Source: Dipetalonema caudispina (taxonomy: Eukaryota; Nematoda; Chromadorea; Rhabditida; Onchocercidae). From it: a stretch of DNA of 64,000 nucleotides. The notes beneath the pieces are model-generated. The model had not been told where the DNA came from. It made no database searches and saw nothing but the letters and a program-made list of their open reading frames with translations. Position numbers and translations under genes: made by a program. Positions within the stretch are counted from its first letter, which is position 1. Each line of letters opens with the position of its first letter. The stretch covers positions 62,001-126,000 of the forward strand of contig JABVXV010000089.1 in NCBI GenBank assembly GCA_013365325.1. Direction: 5' to 3'. Shown piece after piece: positions 1 to 14,000 of the stretch.

Positions 1-894
1 GGATCATTTTATTATTTCATATAAATATGTGATCAAATTTATTTCATGAAATAATGTAAGTGAAACATGAAACAAAAATAATGAAATGGATCGAAATTGA
101 ATGGTTAAAATGTAATTAAATGATCAGCCCTATTCAAAGATATTAAATCTGCTTTCAACTAATAATAATAATATATATTTACGCAGTTTCGGTCAAATAT
201 TTGGACAATTACATATTTATTCGTGCATCGTTAAAGTAGTAAATATTATATAGTTTTACTGCAGTTCAATTAGTATAATTAACATAAATATAGTTTTAGG
301 ACTAGAAATTATGATTTTTTATTTACTCAATTTGATTTTACATCTGTAATGATATGTCTACTTATGCATAATATGTATCATCTACATTGTCAAAGTATGA
401 TACGTTTACTTACATAACGATTGTTAATAATAATTTCATATATAAATATCTTATTATTAGCCTTTTGTTCAATTATATATGCATGAATATGCAATTAATA
501 TTCTTAAAACAAATCTCAAAATAACATATTTGCCAGAAATTAGCATAAAATTTTAGTTTCTTCTATTATACCTTTACTTCGTTAAAGTAAGAAAGGAAGA
601 AAAAAAAAGGGTAAACTAACAAATTAGCATCAGCAACGATACATTCCGTAAGCATCCATATACCAAATAAACGTGATACCGTAATCATTATTATAGCATT
701 GTAACGTTCAAATTGTCCAAAATCCATGAACATATAAGGCTTTTAGGACACTTTTATGGCTGATTGCTTAAGACTTGGCTAAACATTTGGTATACAACAA
801 TAGGCCATATAAATATAATGAGGATTATAGGAAATATTTCACCCCCCTTAAGTTAATGTTGTATAAGAAGTAAGGCGTGGCTTTCTCTATGTTA

Positions 895-940
895 TTAGTA
901 GTAGTTGTAGTAGTAGTAGTAGTAGTTGTTGTAGTTGTGG
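895..940. repeat. TAG/GTA trinucleotide microsatellite
   Basis: Imperfect run of GTA/TAG units, interrupted by GTT, visible directly in the sequence. A shorter related AATAGT run lies near 1,248-1,275. Confidence 0.85.
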
Positions 941-2050
941 TATTACTATGATATGGGAAATGCGGAAATACCAGCACTACCACCGCATATTTCATCTCTT
1001 CATCTTTCTCTTCCTTTAAGTCCCGTGGTAATTCTTTTCATTCCTTCATATTTCTTTCTGCCACTACACTACCATTACCGCTATTTATAGTTATTCATAT
1101 TGCATGATGGGATAACATTTTGATAGGAAAGAGAGAATTTGAAAAATTGCAAAATCCCAATGACTGATGCTGGAAAATTTTTGCGATACATACTATTTCG
1201 AATATTAATACCACGGATTACGATAGCATACAACGATATATTTATGGAATAGTAATAGTAATAGTAGTAATAAAATTATTATAAAATATATAATCTTACT
1301 ATGAAGTATTATAAATGATAAATATTTGACAATAATTTATGATTAACAAGAGTAAATATTTAGCACAGAAAGTATTTAAAATTGTCATCTGTATATGATA
1401 ATCTATAAGAAATGAATCGAAAATTTTTGAAGAATGCAAATAAAATAAAATGTTGTCAAAAATTGTATGAAAAAAGTGAAAGGAAGGGAAAAGTGAAAGT
1501 AAACTTCAAATGGTAGCATAACAATTTTTAATAGAAAAAATATAGAAATTAGTTTAAATGATTTACAAGTTTTCGATTCTTATTTAAAAATATTAGTTAC
1601 TGCCTTGTTTTACTTCACTTTATTAGGTATACGATGAAGATCGTTGGAATATGTTATCCGATAAGAAATTGAAAAATAAAACTAAATTATTATATGAATA
1701 TATTTTAATGAAAAAAATATATTGCATTCATTAAATCCGTTGAAATAGACAATAAAACCAATAACGTATTAAAAAAAAACAATTTAAATCTACGACAAAT
1801 TTATTTACTTCACCAAAAAAAAGTGCAATAATGAGCCATCCGTTAATTAGAAAATGAGCATATAGAAATTTTTAAATGAATATGCATCGAAATAAATAAG
1901 TGATTTGAAATTTATTATAATAAAATTTCATCCATCCAGTGTGAATTAAAGTCGCTTTCGAAAGGAAATTGAAATTTTCTAAACATATATTTTTCTAATT
2001 AGAAACATTGTGTACTCTTATAGAAATGATTACTTCAATCATTGTATATT

Positions 2051-2087
2051 TGCATGCATCAAATATGCATGTATGCAAATATGCATG
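2051..2087. promoter_or_regulatory. Cluster of three TGCATG hexamers
   Basis: TGCATG occurs at 2,051-2,056, 2,066-2,071 and 2,082-2,087, with the palindrome TGCATGCA at the first site and TGCATGC at the third. (U)GCAUG is the known binding site of RBFOX-family splicing factors (FOX-1/ASD-1 in nematodes). No exon is recognised nearby, so a role in splicing is inference; a chance AT-rich cluster is possible. Confidence 0.35.
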
Positions 2088-5000
2088 CAGATGAGTATAT
2101 GACCATCTTTATTATGTTAACATTATCATCATATATTCGTACTTAAAAAATGAATTCAATAATCACTTTTCCTTACATTACAGTAGTATTCCTTTGGAGA
2201 GTTCAGTATGCGAAACAATATTAAATGACTTCAATAACTTAATTAATGGGAAACTTGAATGAAGTTGATTAAAGGATAATGGGTAAACTTGTAGATTTAA
2301 TGTAGTGAATGGTAATAAAATTGGATTTTTCAATGAAACTATCTTTCAGATAGTTAACAAATTGATAATATTAATTTCATCAGCCCGTTTCATTTAGCCA
2401 ATTTTTGTCAGCAATACCAGAAATTTCCTGTTTAAACTTTTTAGCCAAAACTTATGTTTCGGATCAAATAAAAAAAGAATAATTGCAGGATGAAGTAAAT
2501 GATCGAATGATATTCGTGGTTAATGTTGAAAATAGTTTCAAAAAAAAGGGAAGCAATTTTTAATCCAAATAATTTCACTAATTTCTTAATGCACACATAT
2601 CTGATCAATAAAATATAAATTCTTCTTTAAATTAGAAATTGAACTATACAAGCAGAAGTTTCTTCGTTTTCCTCTCATGCGTTCAAATTTCAAATATTTG
2701 GAAAGTATAACAATTCATCAAAAATAAAAACAACAACAATTTTAAGAAAATTGGCTTTTATAAGTAAATCTCTCAAGGGAAACGAAGTTGGCTGGGATTG
2801 GTTGTCATTCGATTCGAATATTTCACAATGTTTATATATATATGTATAATGCTTGTTTCTATGCTAAATTAATATGGAAAATCGATAAATATCTGTGATT
2901 TAATATTATATGCTTAAAGATGAATTGGTAAATTTATGGGATGAAAAAATTTACGAAATATAAAGAATTTTTATAAAAAGAAATAGAAAAAGACATGAAA
3001 ATATGAAGAAGTGGTTTATATAGAGTGTGGTGGTAATAAAAAATGATAGAATAAAAAAGAGAAAAAAAATTGGAAAAATTTTTTTTCATTTTGTTTTATC
3101 CGCAAATACAAATTCAAAAGCTGAAGAAAAAACTAACAAACTGCTACTTTAGGCATTTAAATTATCTCTGACATTGTTGGAAGATGCAAACAAAAACCAT
3201 TTATCACTTTAACATTTCATAAGTGAAGTTTTATATTCCATTGGGTAATACTTCGGATTTCTTTTCTTTTCATTTCATGAATAATTGTTAAATTATTAAA
3301 GCAGAGAGGAAGGAAAAAATTTGAAACAGTTATAAAAGAAAGTATTCAAATGACGTAGTAATGTATGAAATATATGTCAATACTTTTTTGCTAAAATTGC
3401 ATTTTTTGCAATTTTTTTCTTCTGCTAAAATTTTAGAAACTTTTTAAATATGTAAAAATTTCACTTTTTTTTGAAAAATTAATTAAAGTAAACTACTTTA
3501 TTGTACAGAACTTAAATATTTGAGGAAATAAAAAAGGTAACCTCGAGAAAATTGATAGAAAGCTTAATTAGTAGGAAATTATAGAAAAAGGATTAAGGGA
3601 AGATTAAAATATTTGTTTAATAATATTATATACACTTCATACAGGTAGAAATTAATCCCAAAATTTATCAAAAATTCAAATCGCACATCTCTTTCTTTAT
3701 ATGTCAAGTTTATTTGATCTCTTGAATACACGTTCCTTGAAATTTCAATATTTAACTTCAATTTTCCAAAATATATTTACTAATTAACCTTTTGCTGAAT
3801 ATTCACAACAAATTCAGTGGAACAGAAATTGATTTATCATTCGCCCGAAACAACCGCTTGCAAGTATAACAATATTCCAAATTTTACATGTCAGATTAGA
3901 ATTAATTAATTGGTTTATTTATTTATTTATTATTTTTTTTTTTTTTTTTTGATTTTTTTGTATATTAAGGAATAGATAGATATTTTGTTGAAAAATGTAA
4001 TAGCAAAAAGTACTAGGTAACTTAAATACGGGATTCATTCAAAATGGTCAGCGTAGATGGATGGTGTATCGGTTATGGGAAGGGAAGTTAAGTTTCATAC
4101 AAGATGGACTGATTCTAATAAGTGAAGATATTCGGGTGGTACCTTAATATAGATCATACCGTACCTGATATTAGGATTGCTATTAAACTATGATTATATT
4201 TGAATAATTTTCGATAATTTTTATAATAAATGATTATTCCAAAATTACTATTCAAAAAATTTCATTCTGCTCAAACTAAAATAAATAAAATTTAGACTAC
4301 TTATTTTTAGGTTACAGTTTTTTTTCGGTCAAAAATACTTCAAATACTAATAAATTTTCTTCTTTTATTACATTTTAAAATTTTGTTAATATTTGATTAG
4401 AGAACAAGAAAGGTTTACATAACATTTTTAAAAAAGTAAAACTGGAATGACTTACCGAAGGCGATCGAATGAAGTGCCTGAAGGATCGACTATTGCTGAA
4501 AATGAAATTTTATCATTTCTAAATCAAATAATTGAAAGAAACTCCAATTTAAGTTTAGAGTAAAAAAAAGTAAAAAAGGAAAGGCAACGCATTGAGAAAG
4601 ATTAGATAACGATATCACATGGAATGTTTTGCTATCAATTGCACTTTTAATTAATAATTAGGAAATTAATTAGCTGTCATCTAACTTGCTTTTACCAATA
4701 CTAAAGGGATATTGTTACCAAATAGTAATTAAGAAATTACTAACAAGATCTTAATTTAGCTTAAACAATTCATGAAAAGGGAAAGGAAGAGAATTTCGTC
4801 CGCAAAGTTCAAAATTCAGATGTAAAATAGTTTGCTTAGAAATTTGTAGCAACAAATCTTTGTATAGGACAATTATTCCTTATGAAGTATCAAAAAAAAA
4901 AAATTCTATTTCTACTTTTTCTTCCTTGTATTAATTTTGTTTTGTTGCATAAATAGAAAATATTGAAAAAATTATTTTCAACTGATTTATTTTTAGTAAA

Positions 5001-7144
5001 ACATTATCAGATTAATAGATCAAAGCATTTTATGATTTTTTAGCTCTATATTTTACCTTTCTTAAAGGATTATTTTGTTTTTTTTTTTTCATTTAGTTAC
5101 AGCAAGAAAAAATTTTAGTAATAATAATAATAATAACAATAATGCGTACTAAAAAGACTCATTTCAGCAGTACTGAAAAGTCAGAAAGTTTAAAGTGTAG
5201 TTCTTTAATAAGATTGATTCGTTTTATTAAACTGATAAATATCCGGTAAGATTATAATTTTATCAGTAATTAATGTATTATGTTTATTAGGAAAATAATA
5301 CAAATTGCAATGCAAACATTCAAGGTCATCAAGAATCCCCAGCAATTCTCGATTTTCCTTAAAATTAAGCAAGAAAAATAGAATTAAAGATAAAATCAAA
5401 AATTAGAGGATTTTTTTCTTTTTCCTTTTTCATATTCGCTTAACAGAATTTATAATAAGCTAACATATTCTGTATTGCTTTTTATATCTATGATAAATTT
5501 CTACTATGAAATGATATATTCAGCATATATTTCTCATAAATCATACATGCGTGCAAGAGAAATTAGCAAGCATTATTTTCTGAAGTAAATTTGGGGAAGA
5601 AATTTAAAGTATAAGGTGATCCAAATGGGAAATAGAATTTTAATGTTCCAAAATAATCTTTTCTCTCTTTCTAAGGCCTCTCTTAAAAACATAATTCTCA
5701 TCAGTTTGCTTCGTTCAAATTTATTTATTTTGAAAAATTTCTTTTAACAAAACAAAAGCTCTCTTTTTCTATAATTTTATGGCCGTTGCCAGTCATTCAT
5801 CTTTTTCATTCCTTTTTCTTCGAATCCATTCTTTTTAAATCAATTCTTTTCTCTGTATTTTAAATTCAATCCTTTTTTTCTTTAAATGGAGACAAAAAGA
5901 TACATGGAATAATTCCTGGATTAGTTTCCTGCCTCCAGTAATACATAAAATAATAAATACAAAGGGATGATACTCTCTAATATATTAATTTTTTTTCTGC
6001 AAAATATTTTGAAATTTTCTTAAATAGAGCCTTCCAAGTTATGCAAATTTAATCCGAAGCAGTATATTTTCCAAATATTAAATAATTTGTTTTTCCTAGG
6101 AAAAAGTAATCCATGAGTATTAATTACATCCTTCACGTTTAAAAATTGACTAAGGAAAAGAATTAAATGGTTTTTAATCAATTGCTATAATCATCATAGC
6201 ATAATTTTGTCCTGACAATCTACTGGAAAGTCATTATGCATTAGTTTAAGTATAAAAAGAGGAAGAATTAAATTATCGAAATTTTGAAAATTCATTTTAA
6301 GCAAGAAGAATGCATACATAATACTAAAGAACAGATTTATTCAAATTTTACCTTTTTCATAATATTTACCTAATCAATCTTAAATAATTAATTTCTTCCT
6401 ACATGTATATGTTAAAACATGCGAAATAGTCTCTTGAAATTGTTGGTAATGGATAATTTCTTTTTCAAACCATATCTCCCTTTCCATTAAATTCGATTAA
6501 ATTTAATTTTGTAATATTATGAATCATTGTTTAATAAACCTTGTTACATGTTTCAGTATGTATTGATCTATGATGAAGTATTCAGTGGCAATAAATGAAA
6601 AGTTCTGTGGACAAGAAGAAATTCTTCAAAGTTTAAAAGAGTTAAAGGGTATAGTCGCAAAGGCCAAGAAGTATCGCAATACTATTCTATCAATACATTT
6701 CTTACTATCTACATAAATTGTTTATAATGATTATATTATAGGTTTAAACATTTTTGCAGCTTTTATGCAAAGCATCGTTAAATTAAGATACCATCTTAAG
6801 TAAAGTCAAAAATATTTTATAATATTGAAATTTTTTTATAATTTTCACCAATCTTTTTCATGAAATATTTCTGTTTTCATATATTCAGTTTGGAATGTTT
6901 CAATATTATAATTGCAGATATTTACGAAGTTACTGAAATTCATGTTGCAAACATTTGCATATTACTATGTGAATTGAGGAATAGAGGAAAATTTTGATTT
7001 GATGCGATTAATACTAATAGATTGCATATTTATCATTCACGAAGATCTAATTATTTACAGAATCGCTTCATTTTAATATGCGAATAATAATGCACCTTAT
7101 TTGGATTTGAATCATTTTGCCAATTTTATAATGAAATGTCAACA

Positions 7145-7151
7145 TTTATTA

Positions 7152-7194
<43 letters not shown>

Positions 7195-7199
7195 TATTA

Positions 7200-7262
<63 letters not shown>

Positions 7263-7298
7263 ATTATTGTTATTGTCATTATTGTTATTATTATTGTA
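7145..7298. repeat. Long ATT trinucleotide microsatellite
   Basis: About 150 bp of nearly pure ATT/TTA units with sporadic GTT and CTA interruptions. It gives spurious poly-Leu and poly-Asn open frames on the two strands. It starts about 280 bp past the stop codon of the minus-strand ADAMTS-like gene, so it could sit in that gene's 3' UTR or just beyond. Confidence 0.95.
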
Positions 7299-7575
7299 TT
7301 CAGTAAGTGCACATTGCAGCATAAAAAAATTTTAACCTTAACAAATTTTAATTGTTCCAATACTCCAGCCAATGAATTGCTAATTAAACGCGTATCAAAA
7401 TCATTAAATATTAATGTTGGAAAAAAGGTTACAAGATGCATCAAATTAACTTGTTGGTTAACTTTTAAATAAACATGTCGATACTAAACATATTGCTCCG
7501 ACTAATATTATCAAGTATTAAGCTAGTTCTGTTTTAAGTTTAAAATTTTTTGAATTTCACGAAAAATAAAAAGGA

Positions 7576-10500
7576 CTAACAATTATAAAATTTAGCTTGG
7601 CAAGCGATGCCCGTATAACAAGATTGCTCATCATCTGGTCGATCGGTAATTTTGCATGAGTAATCATCAATTCGTTCACCTTCTTGTCGACATTCAACCT
7701 TGGATGAGAAATGAATGAACACAATTTTTGCATTTCTATTCATTAATGCATAATTAATTACTGGATAACACAATTACTTATTTATATTTATTGTTAAATT
7801 CATTTCATCCTCTCTCTTATTCTTCCTAACAATTAATTGTGTTTGAGTATTGCCTTCACTTCACAAATTTCACTTGCATGGTTTCAAATATCATATGCTC
7901 TAATTTCAATTCGTTCAATTACAAATTATTAAACCTTATCTTTTAATTTGATTATATCGAATTTTTCACCTGTCTTGTGCGGTAACCTTTACCACATGTA
8001 ACGGAACAGGAAGTCCATTCACCCTTTTCCCATTTCGGGCAGCTTTTTAGATTACATCTTCTACTTGTTGCCTGAAAGGATATAATAAAAGAATTCTAAA
8101 ATAATAAGGAGAAATCTTGGCAAGTAATTTAAGTCTTTTCTTGCAATTAAACTGATTTCGGTCAAGCAAAAGATAAATTATTTCGTGAAAGCAAGATCTA
8201 TTTTACTTTTTAATTCTTTTACATTTCAATATGTTGTGGTTTGCGAAAGAAAGGAGAAACATAATTAAGAGATGTTAAGATGTAAATTTAAGTTTATCAT
8301 TCACTTTATAGACAATGATAAATCATTATTGCTATCGGTAATTTCATCAGTATTTAAAATGATTAAAAAATAGGAGAATCGTATTTGTACAAGATTGAGG
8401 AATCAAAATTAAAGAAGAAAATTAAATTCTAAATTAATCGAAATGTTCAGAAATTTTAACTCTTATAAAAAAGTAGGTAGATCCATAAAGATAATTATAG
8501 AATTAGATATGAAAAGAATGATGCAAAATTTCAGATTCATTGTTAGTATAGAAACTTTTTGAAATAAAATTTTTAGAAAATAGGAACTAAATTTTGAGTA
8601 GTTTAATTAAGCTTAAGCACTTTTCACTTCTTGTATTTGCCTTATTATGGCATTTTTGATTGTGGCGTGTTTTTCCATTAATTATAAGCAACAAAATGAT
8701 GCTTTGAAACCCTTTGGAATTTTTCTAAACCGACCTACCGGTCGGTGGGTTTGCCAGCAATACTGATCGTCTACTTTCCGATTTTCCACAACAATTCCTT
8801 TTGTATCGTTGGAGCTTTCAACGCAATACACTGTTCTTGTTTGATATCCACCATCACATGATACCGTACATTCGGACCACTTACCAATCATCCATCTAAG
8901 ATTGAAAAATATCTTGCATGAATTAACATTTAAAAATTTGAGAACTAAAGCAAAGGAAAACAATTAAAATTACTAATTACAAAACAAATATATGAAAAGT
9001 AATATGTACGGCAATTAAGAATAGTATGATTTTATATCCCAAATTGCTAATAGAAATTGCGATATATAATCAAATTCGCAAGATTCGAATTGATAAAAAT
9101 CATTTTTTTTGCTTCGAAAATAATTAACAGAAAACAATTCATTGCAATACACTTTTTGCTTAATTAGTACATATTACTCGATGAAGCGAATTTAGCTATT
9201 ATTTTAAAGAAAGCATTATTGCATATCAACGCATAACTTATTGCATTTCCGAAGGATGTAATATGTGAGTTATTATTTGAATTCTTCCATTCTATTTCAT
9301 ACTAATTACCATAAAAGGAATGATAAAATATTTGCTTAATGTAAAAAGATAAGTGCTATAAAATTATTAATTCCAATTTTTTTCGCTTTTGTTTTTCTTT
9401 GTTGTTTTAACGAATTTAGTCTAACTTCAAATTTATTCATCTTTTGCAGCTCAATTCAAGTTTGATACTGAAAACGAATTATATGGAATTTTCAATTAGT
9501 CCTAAATTTAAGTATTTTCCAATAATGGAAAATTGAATTTAGTAGCATTCTTTTTTCGCTACTTACTTCATCCATTCGTTTCTTTCTTCCTATATCATCA
9601 ATTCATTGCATTATATAAAGATATTTACCATTTCCTCCTTGGATAATATACTTCCTTCGGAAATATTTTAAGGATAAAAAATAAAGTTAAAAGCCATTCC
9701 AAAGAAATAAAGCAAAGCAAAATATCTTTTCACATATTTCTTTAAAATTTTTTCTAGCAAAAAAATCTGTTTATTATTTATTCATTTACCTACATTTCTC
9801 TTCCAAAACTTTTTTAGTGATAACAATAACAAATTATTTTTCCTGCTTAACTTCACGTTGTATAAAGTGAAAAGACATTATATCACGTAAAATATTACGT
9901 GAGGATTCGATATTATTTGTTATAATTATTAATACATACTAATACCATTTAAAACTATTAACTATTGGACGACTTTATCACCAAATAAGTGAACAAACAA
10001 ATTTCTACTAATAACAATCAATTTTTATCGAAATATCAATTCGAGGAAGAAATGTTGTGTTACTTCTTTTATTTATACTCGATATTAATTACTTCTCTCA
10101 TTTATATTCGGTACTTTTACTAATTTTTACGTTAATTGCCTTAATTGAATTTAGAAATTTTGTTACAGCGAAAATTTATGAAACGAATGAAAAACAGAAA
10201 GTATGAAATAAAACGAAAAAATCATGCTGCTACCAAATTATTATTACAAACAAGCAAATTTTTACAATTTCCGGAAAAAATATGAAGATGAATTGGCGAC
10301 AATAATAATACAAAAGCACCATGCAAGGTTAATTAGAAGACCAATTAATTAAAGTAAGTTTGGAGGAGAAAAACAAAGACGCAACTTTAGTAAGGAAAAT
10401 TTTAATATTAAATTGTGTATATCAATATCATTCGAAAATTGAAATTAAAATATTTCTTTTTCCCTTCCTTTTTTTTTATTGTTGGGAAGAAAAAATTAAA

Positions 10501-10983
10501 ATTGATTTTTTGAAATGAAAGTTTTCTTTTTAGTTTTTTCCTAATCTAAAATACAAGTAAATCACCGCATTGCCAGCATACCGGCACACACCGTAATCTG
10601 AAAAATTTTTATACCCTTCTTTTTTCCTCTCTCTCCCTGACATACAAATGCATGCAGAAAATTCGATTGCAGTAACCTGCAGCTGAAAATATCATATTAT
10701 CATGGATAATAATATTGTGATAAATATTTTTATGCGACATTTGCACTAATATGAAAGGCATCCATTTGGTTTGTTACCTATGTGTAGATCTTTTGTATTA
10801 TCATTATTATTTTATCCAAATTAAGGGTTATATCAATTAAAGGCAGTAAATTTCGTTATGGCGCAATTGTCGCATGGTGATAACAAATAAATCGCTAAGC
10901 ACAGTTCGCAAAAGCAAAAAGGAAATTGGTTTGCATGTGTTTAGGAAATGATATATCCTATAACTGATTATGCACATATAGAT

Positions 10984-11023
<40 letters not shown>

Positions 11024-14000
11024 ACGGGATACCCTAATAATAGGTGCAGACAGCTGTACATATATATATATATATATACATATGCATCAATGATTCGTTA
11101 TCATTGTTAACTTACTGATATGATACGGTAATCGATGGTCTGAAGAGCGCAATAGTAATAGTAGTTATAATTAGTAACAGCTGCATTGATAATAATAATA
11201 ATGATGATAACAGTAAATAAAGAATTCTTTTTTTTCCTTTCTGTTTCTCTCTCTCCCTCTCTCTATTCCGATATGTCTATCTTTCAATAATGAAAGATTT
11301 TAATCGTATGATGAAAAAAACGACGAAAGAAAAAAATCAGTAATTCAGTATTTCCGGGAAAATAGTAATGAAATATGAAATAAAATAAATACATCGGAAC
11401 GATTTAGCATTTTCCGGAATATATCGTTCATAATATTATTAGTGAAATAAATCGTTGAATGAAATCGTTTATATGGATAATAGTGAAGAAGTTAGATATT
11501 AAAAAAGGGTATAATATGAATGGTTTGCTTCCATTTTTATAGAAGAAAGTAATTTCATTAATTAGACATCTAATTATGAAAAATAAATGTAATATGATGG
11601 TGAAATAAAAGAGCGTGATAGTAGTGATGATTTGAATATTCCTATTTCTTGACAAAAAGATGAAAAATGAAGTTTGATGTGAATGAATGAATGAATGGAC
11701 AACAGAAATGAGGTGATATACATGGATGGACATTGGCCATTCCTTCAACTTTTCATCAATTTTAATCCTCTTGGTAAATTAACGAAATGATAATAATGTG
11801 TTAATTTTTGCCATTTTCAAACCTATGAAGTAAAATTCAAAAGTTCTGAAAATATGTCAGTCTATTATCACTACCACTTTACCGTCCCGACTGGTAATTG
11901 CATTATTTCAAAAGCGAAATTTACGTAAAATTTATTTATATCAGGGAAGTTTTCTTCGTCAAGTAAATAAATTTGCATTCATTGGAGTACATATATTCAT
12001 ATAAAAGAAGCAAGAGAAACAATAAATGGAATGAATGTAATTTTTTTGGCGGTAAATTTTTTTCTTGAAAATTTGACAAATTCTATTGTGGCCATATTGT
12101 TTGGGTGAAAGATAAAGAATGCATAAATTGAAATTGATGTAGACAGCATCTTTTTCGAACCAATAATTAAGTTAAATTTTTGAAAAATTACAGTGTTTGC
12201 TATCAAAAAATGCAATAAAAAAGGGATGAAGAGAAAAATGAAAAGGAAATTTTAATCCATTCTTAACTAAATTTATTTTGTTATAAAGCATTTTCTCTTT
12301 CTTTTTTATAGGTAGATTAGACTATAAAATCAAATAAAAATTCAAATGGTAGAAGATGAAATAATGAGAAAACGATTTCTTTAAGGAAAAAGTGCGAACC
12401 AATTTATTGTCCGTTGTACTGTTAAACAATTAGGATAAAAAAATTAATAAATAAATTCCATTTTGCTATATATTTATTTTAAGGTATTCTAATGAACAAT
12501 GAGAAAAAGTATTCAAAGAAACTGGAAATACAAATTCAAATTAAGCACAAAAAACTAAAAGGTTTTCCTTTTTTCTTTATTCTTCTTTCATCTTTTATGA
12601 GGAAAAAAAAATTTTCTATTACCTTGTTGTGATGGTAATTAGTAACATCTTAAATGTTTTAATAAAAAAATTGAATGAATGGACTTCATTTCAGGGAATA
12701 GTTTTTGTCTTTCTTTTTTAATATTTTTGCTTTTCCTTTTCAGAAATATATCAAAGAAATTCAAGGAATCGATAAAATTTCGATTTTAAACATTTCTATT
12801 AACCATAAATTAATGAATGTTTCATTCAAACCGTTACAAAGACTGTTCCTTTCATTTGAAAGAATTATCAGACAAATTTGTTTCGTTTTGATTTTATTCG
12901 TCTCATCTAATGATTTAAATCAATCAAATCCTGCTGTTGATAAATGTCAATATTTGAACTATGTTAAACTTTAATTTATAATTCAAAATAATATAGCGCA
13001 ATCCAAAGTATTAAATTTCTTTTTTGTTCACATCAATAAGAAGAATGAGATATTTAATTGAAAAGCGATTAAAAATTCTAATGAAGTATAATTATTAGTA
13101 CGAAGTAATTTAATAAAGGTTAAATTTTTGCATAAAAAGATTGCTGCGAAACTAAAAGTTCATTAATGGCATTTTTGATTTGGATGAGAGAGTGAAGAAT
13201 TTTATCATCCTGCAGAATGCTTCAACTTATTTTGAATTATTGATTATGCTCTTGCAATGCAAATTTTTTGAAATAAACAAATCTATCGTCTCTTATTCTA
13301 CATTTAATTTGATTCAGATATAAATATTTAAATGTATCATTGAAAATTACGAAATTATCATTTTGAAAATCAAAAATTTGGGTGAAAAATCGAATAAAAG
13401 ATGTTGCCTAATGACCGCAAAAATTGACTGACCATGATTGAAAGGAAATTTGTTTCAGTTTTTATACTTTTTGTTGGGAAAATTTTTAAAAATTATGATT
13501 TATGTCAAATTTCCTGTCTTTTTCTTGGGAATTGTCACTTCAAAACTTAAAACTGATTTCAGAATTCGTAGGAAATAATCCTACTTCCTTCAAAAAAAGA
13601 AGAAAAGTAGAAAAAACCAATCCACACTTCTTAATATTAATTTGATCTTTTCTTAATGTTAATTTCTCACCACTATTTATTCATGAATTTTCGAATTTTT
13701 TACATCAATAGCAATAGAATTTAAACAAAACCTAAATTGAGCTAAAAAAATTTGCCTCAGTAATCTTTTTCCCACTTCATAGTTTCAAGTGTTCATCCAT
13801 ATATCCAAACATTTATGTAAAATTCGGGGTTCGCCATTAATCAATCAATCAATAATCACTCGGCCTCTAAATTAACTGATCCATCAACTAGTTAGTTATA
13901 TTTCAACATTTTAAATCAAACTATGAAGAAAAACTTCGAAATGTTTTAAATTATGCTTTAAAAAAAAAATCATTTCGGGCTTATATATGTTTGTTTGCTT

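Larger units (their letters stand above)
1..7575. other. Gene-poor AT-rich stretch
   Basis: I see no supportable gene in this stretch. Open frames are short, low-complexity and lack family motifs. It holds a TAG/GTA microsatellite near 0.9 kb, a small AAT/TAG run near 1.25 kb, a cluster of TGCATG hexamers near 2.05 kb, a T-tract near 3.94 kb and a long ATT microsatellite near 7.2 kb. It lies downstream of the minus-strand ADAMTS-like gene, so it could hold that gene's 3' UTR or alternative 3' exons, but I could not find an Ig or PLAC exon here. Confidence 0.6.

Noticed and set aside
7101..7472. Long open frames of poly-Leu (plus) and poly-Asn (minus)
   Set aside because: They are products of the ATT microsatellite, open in all frames because the repeat lacks stops. 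There are no flanking coding features.
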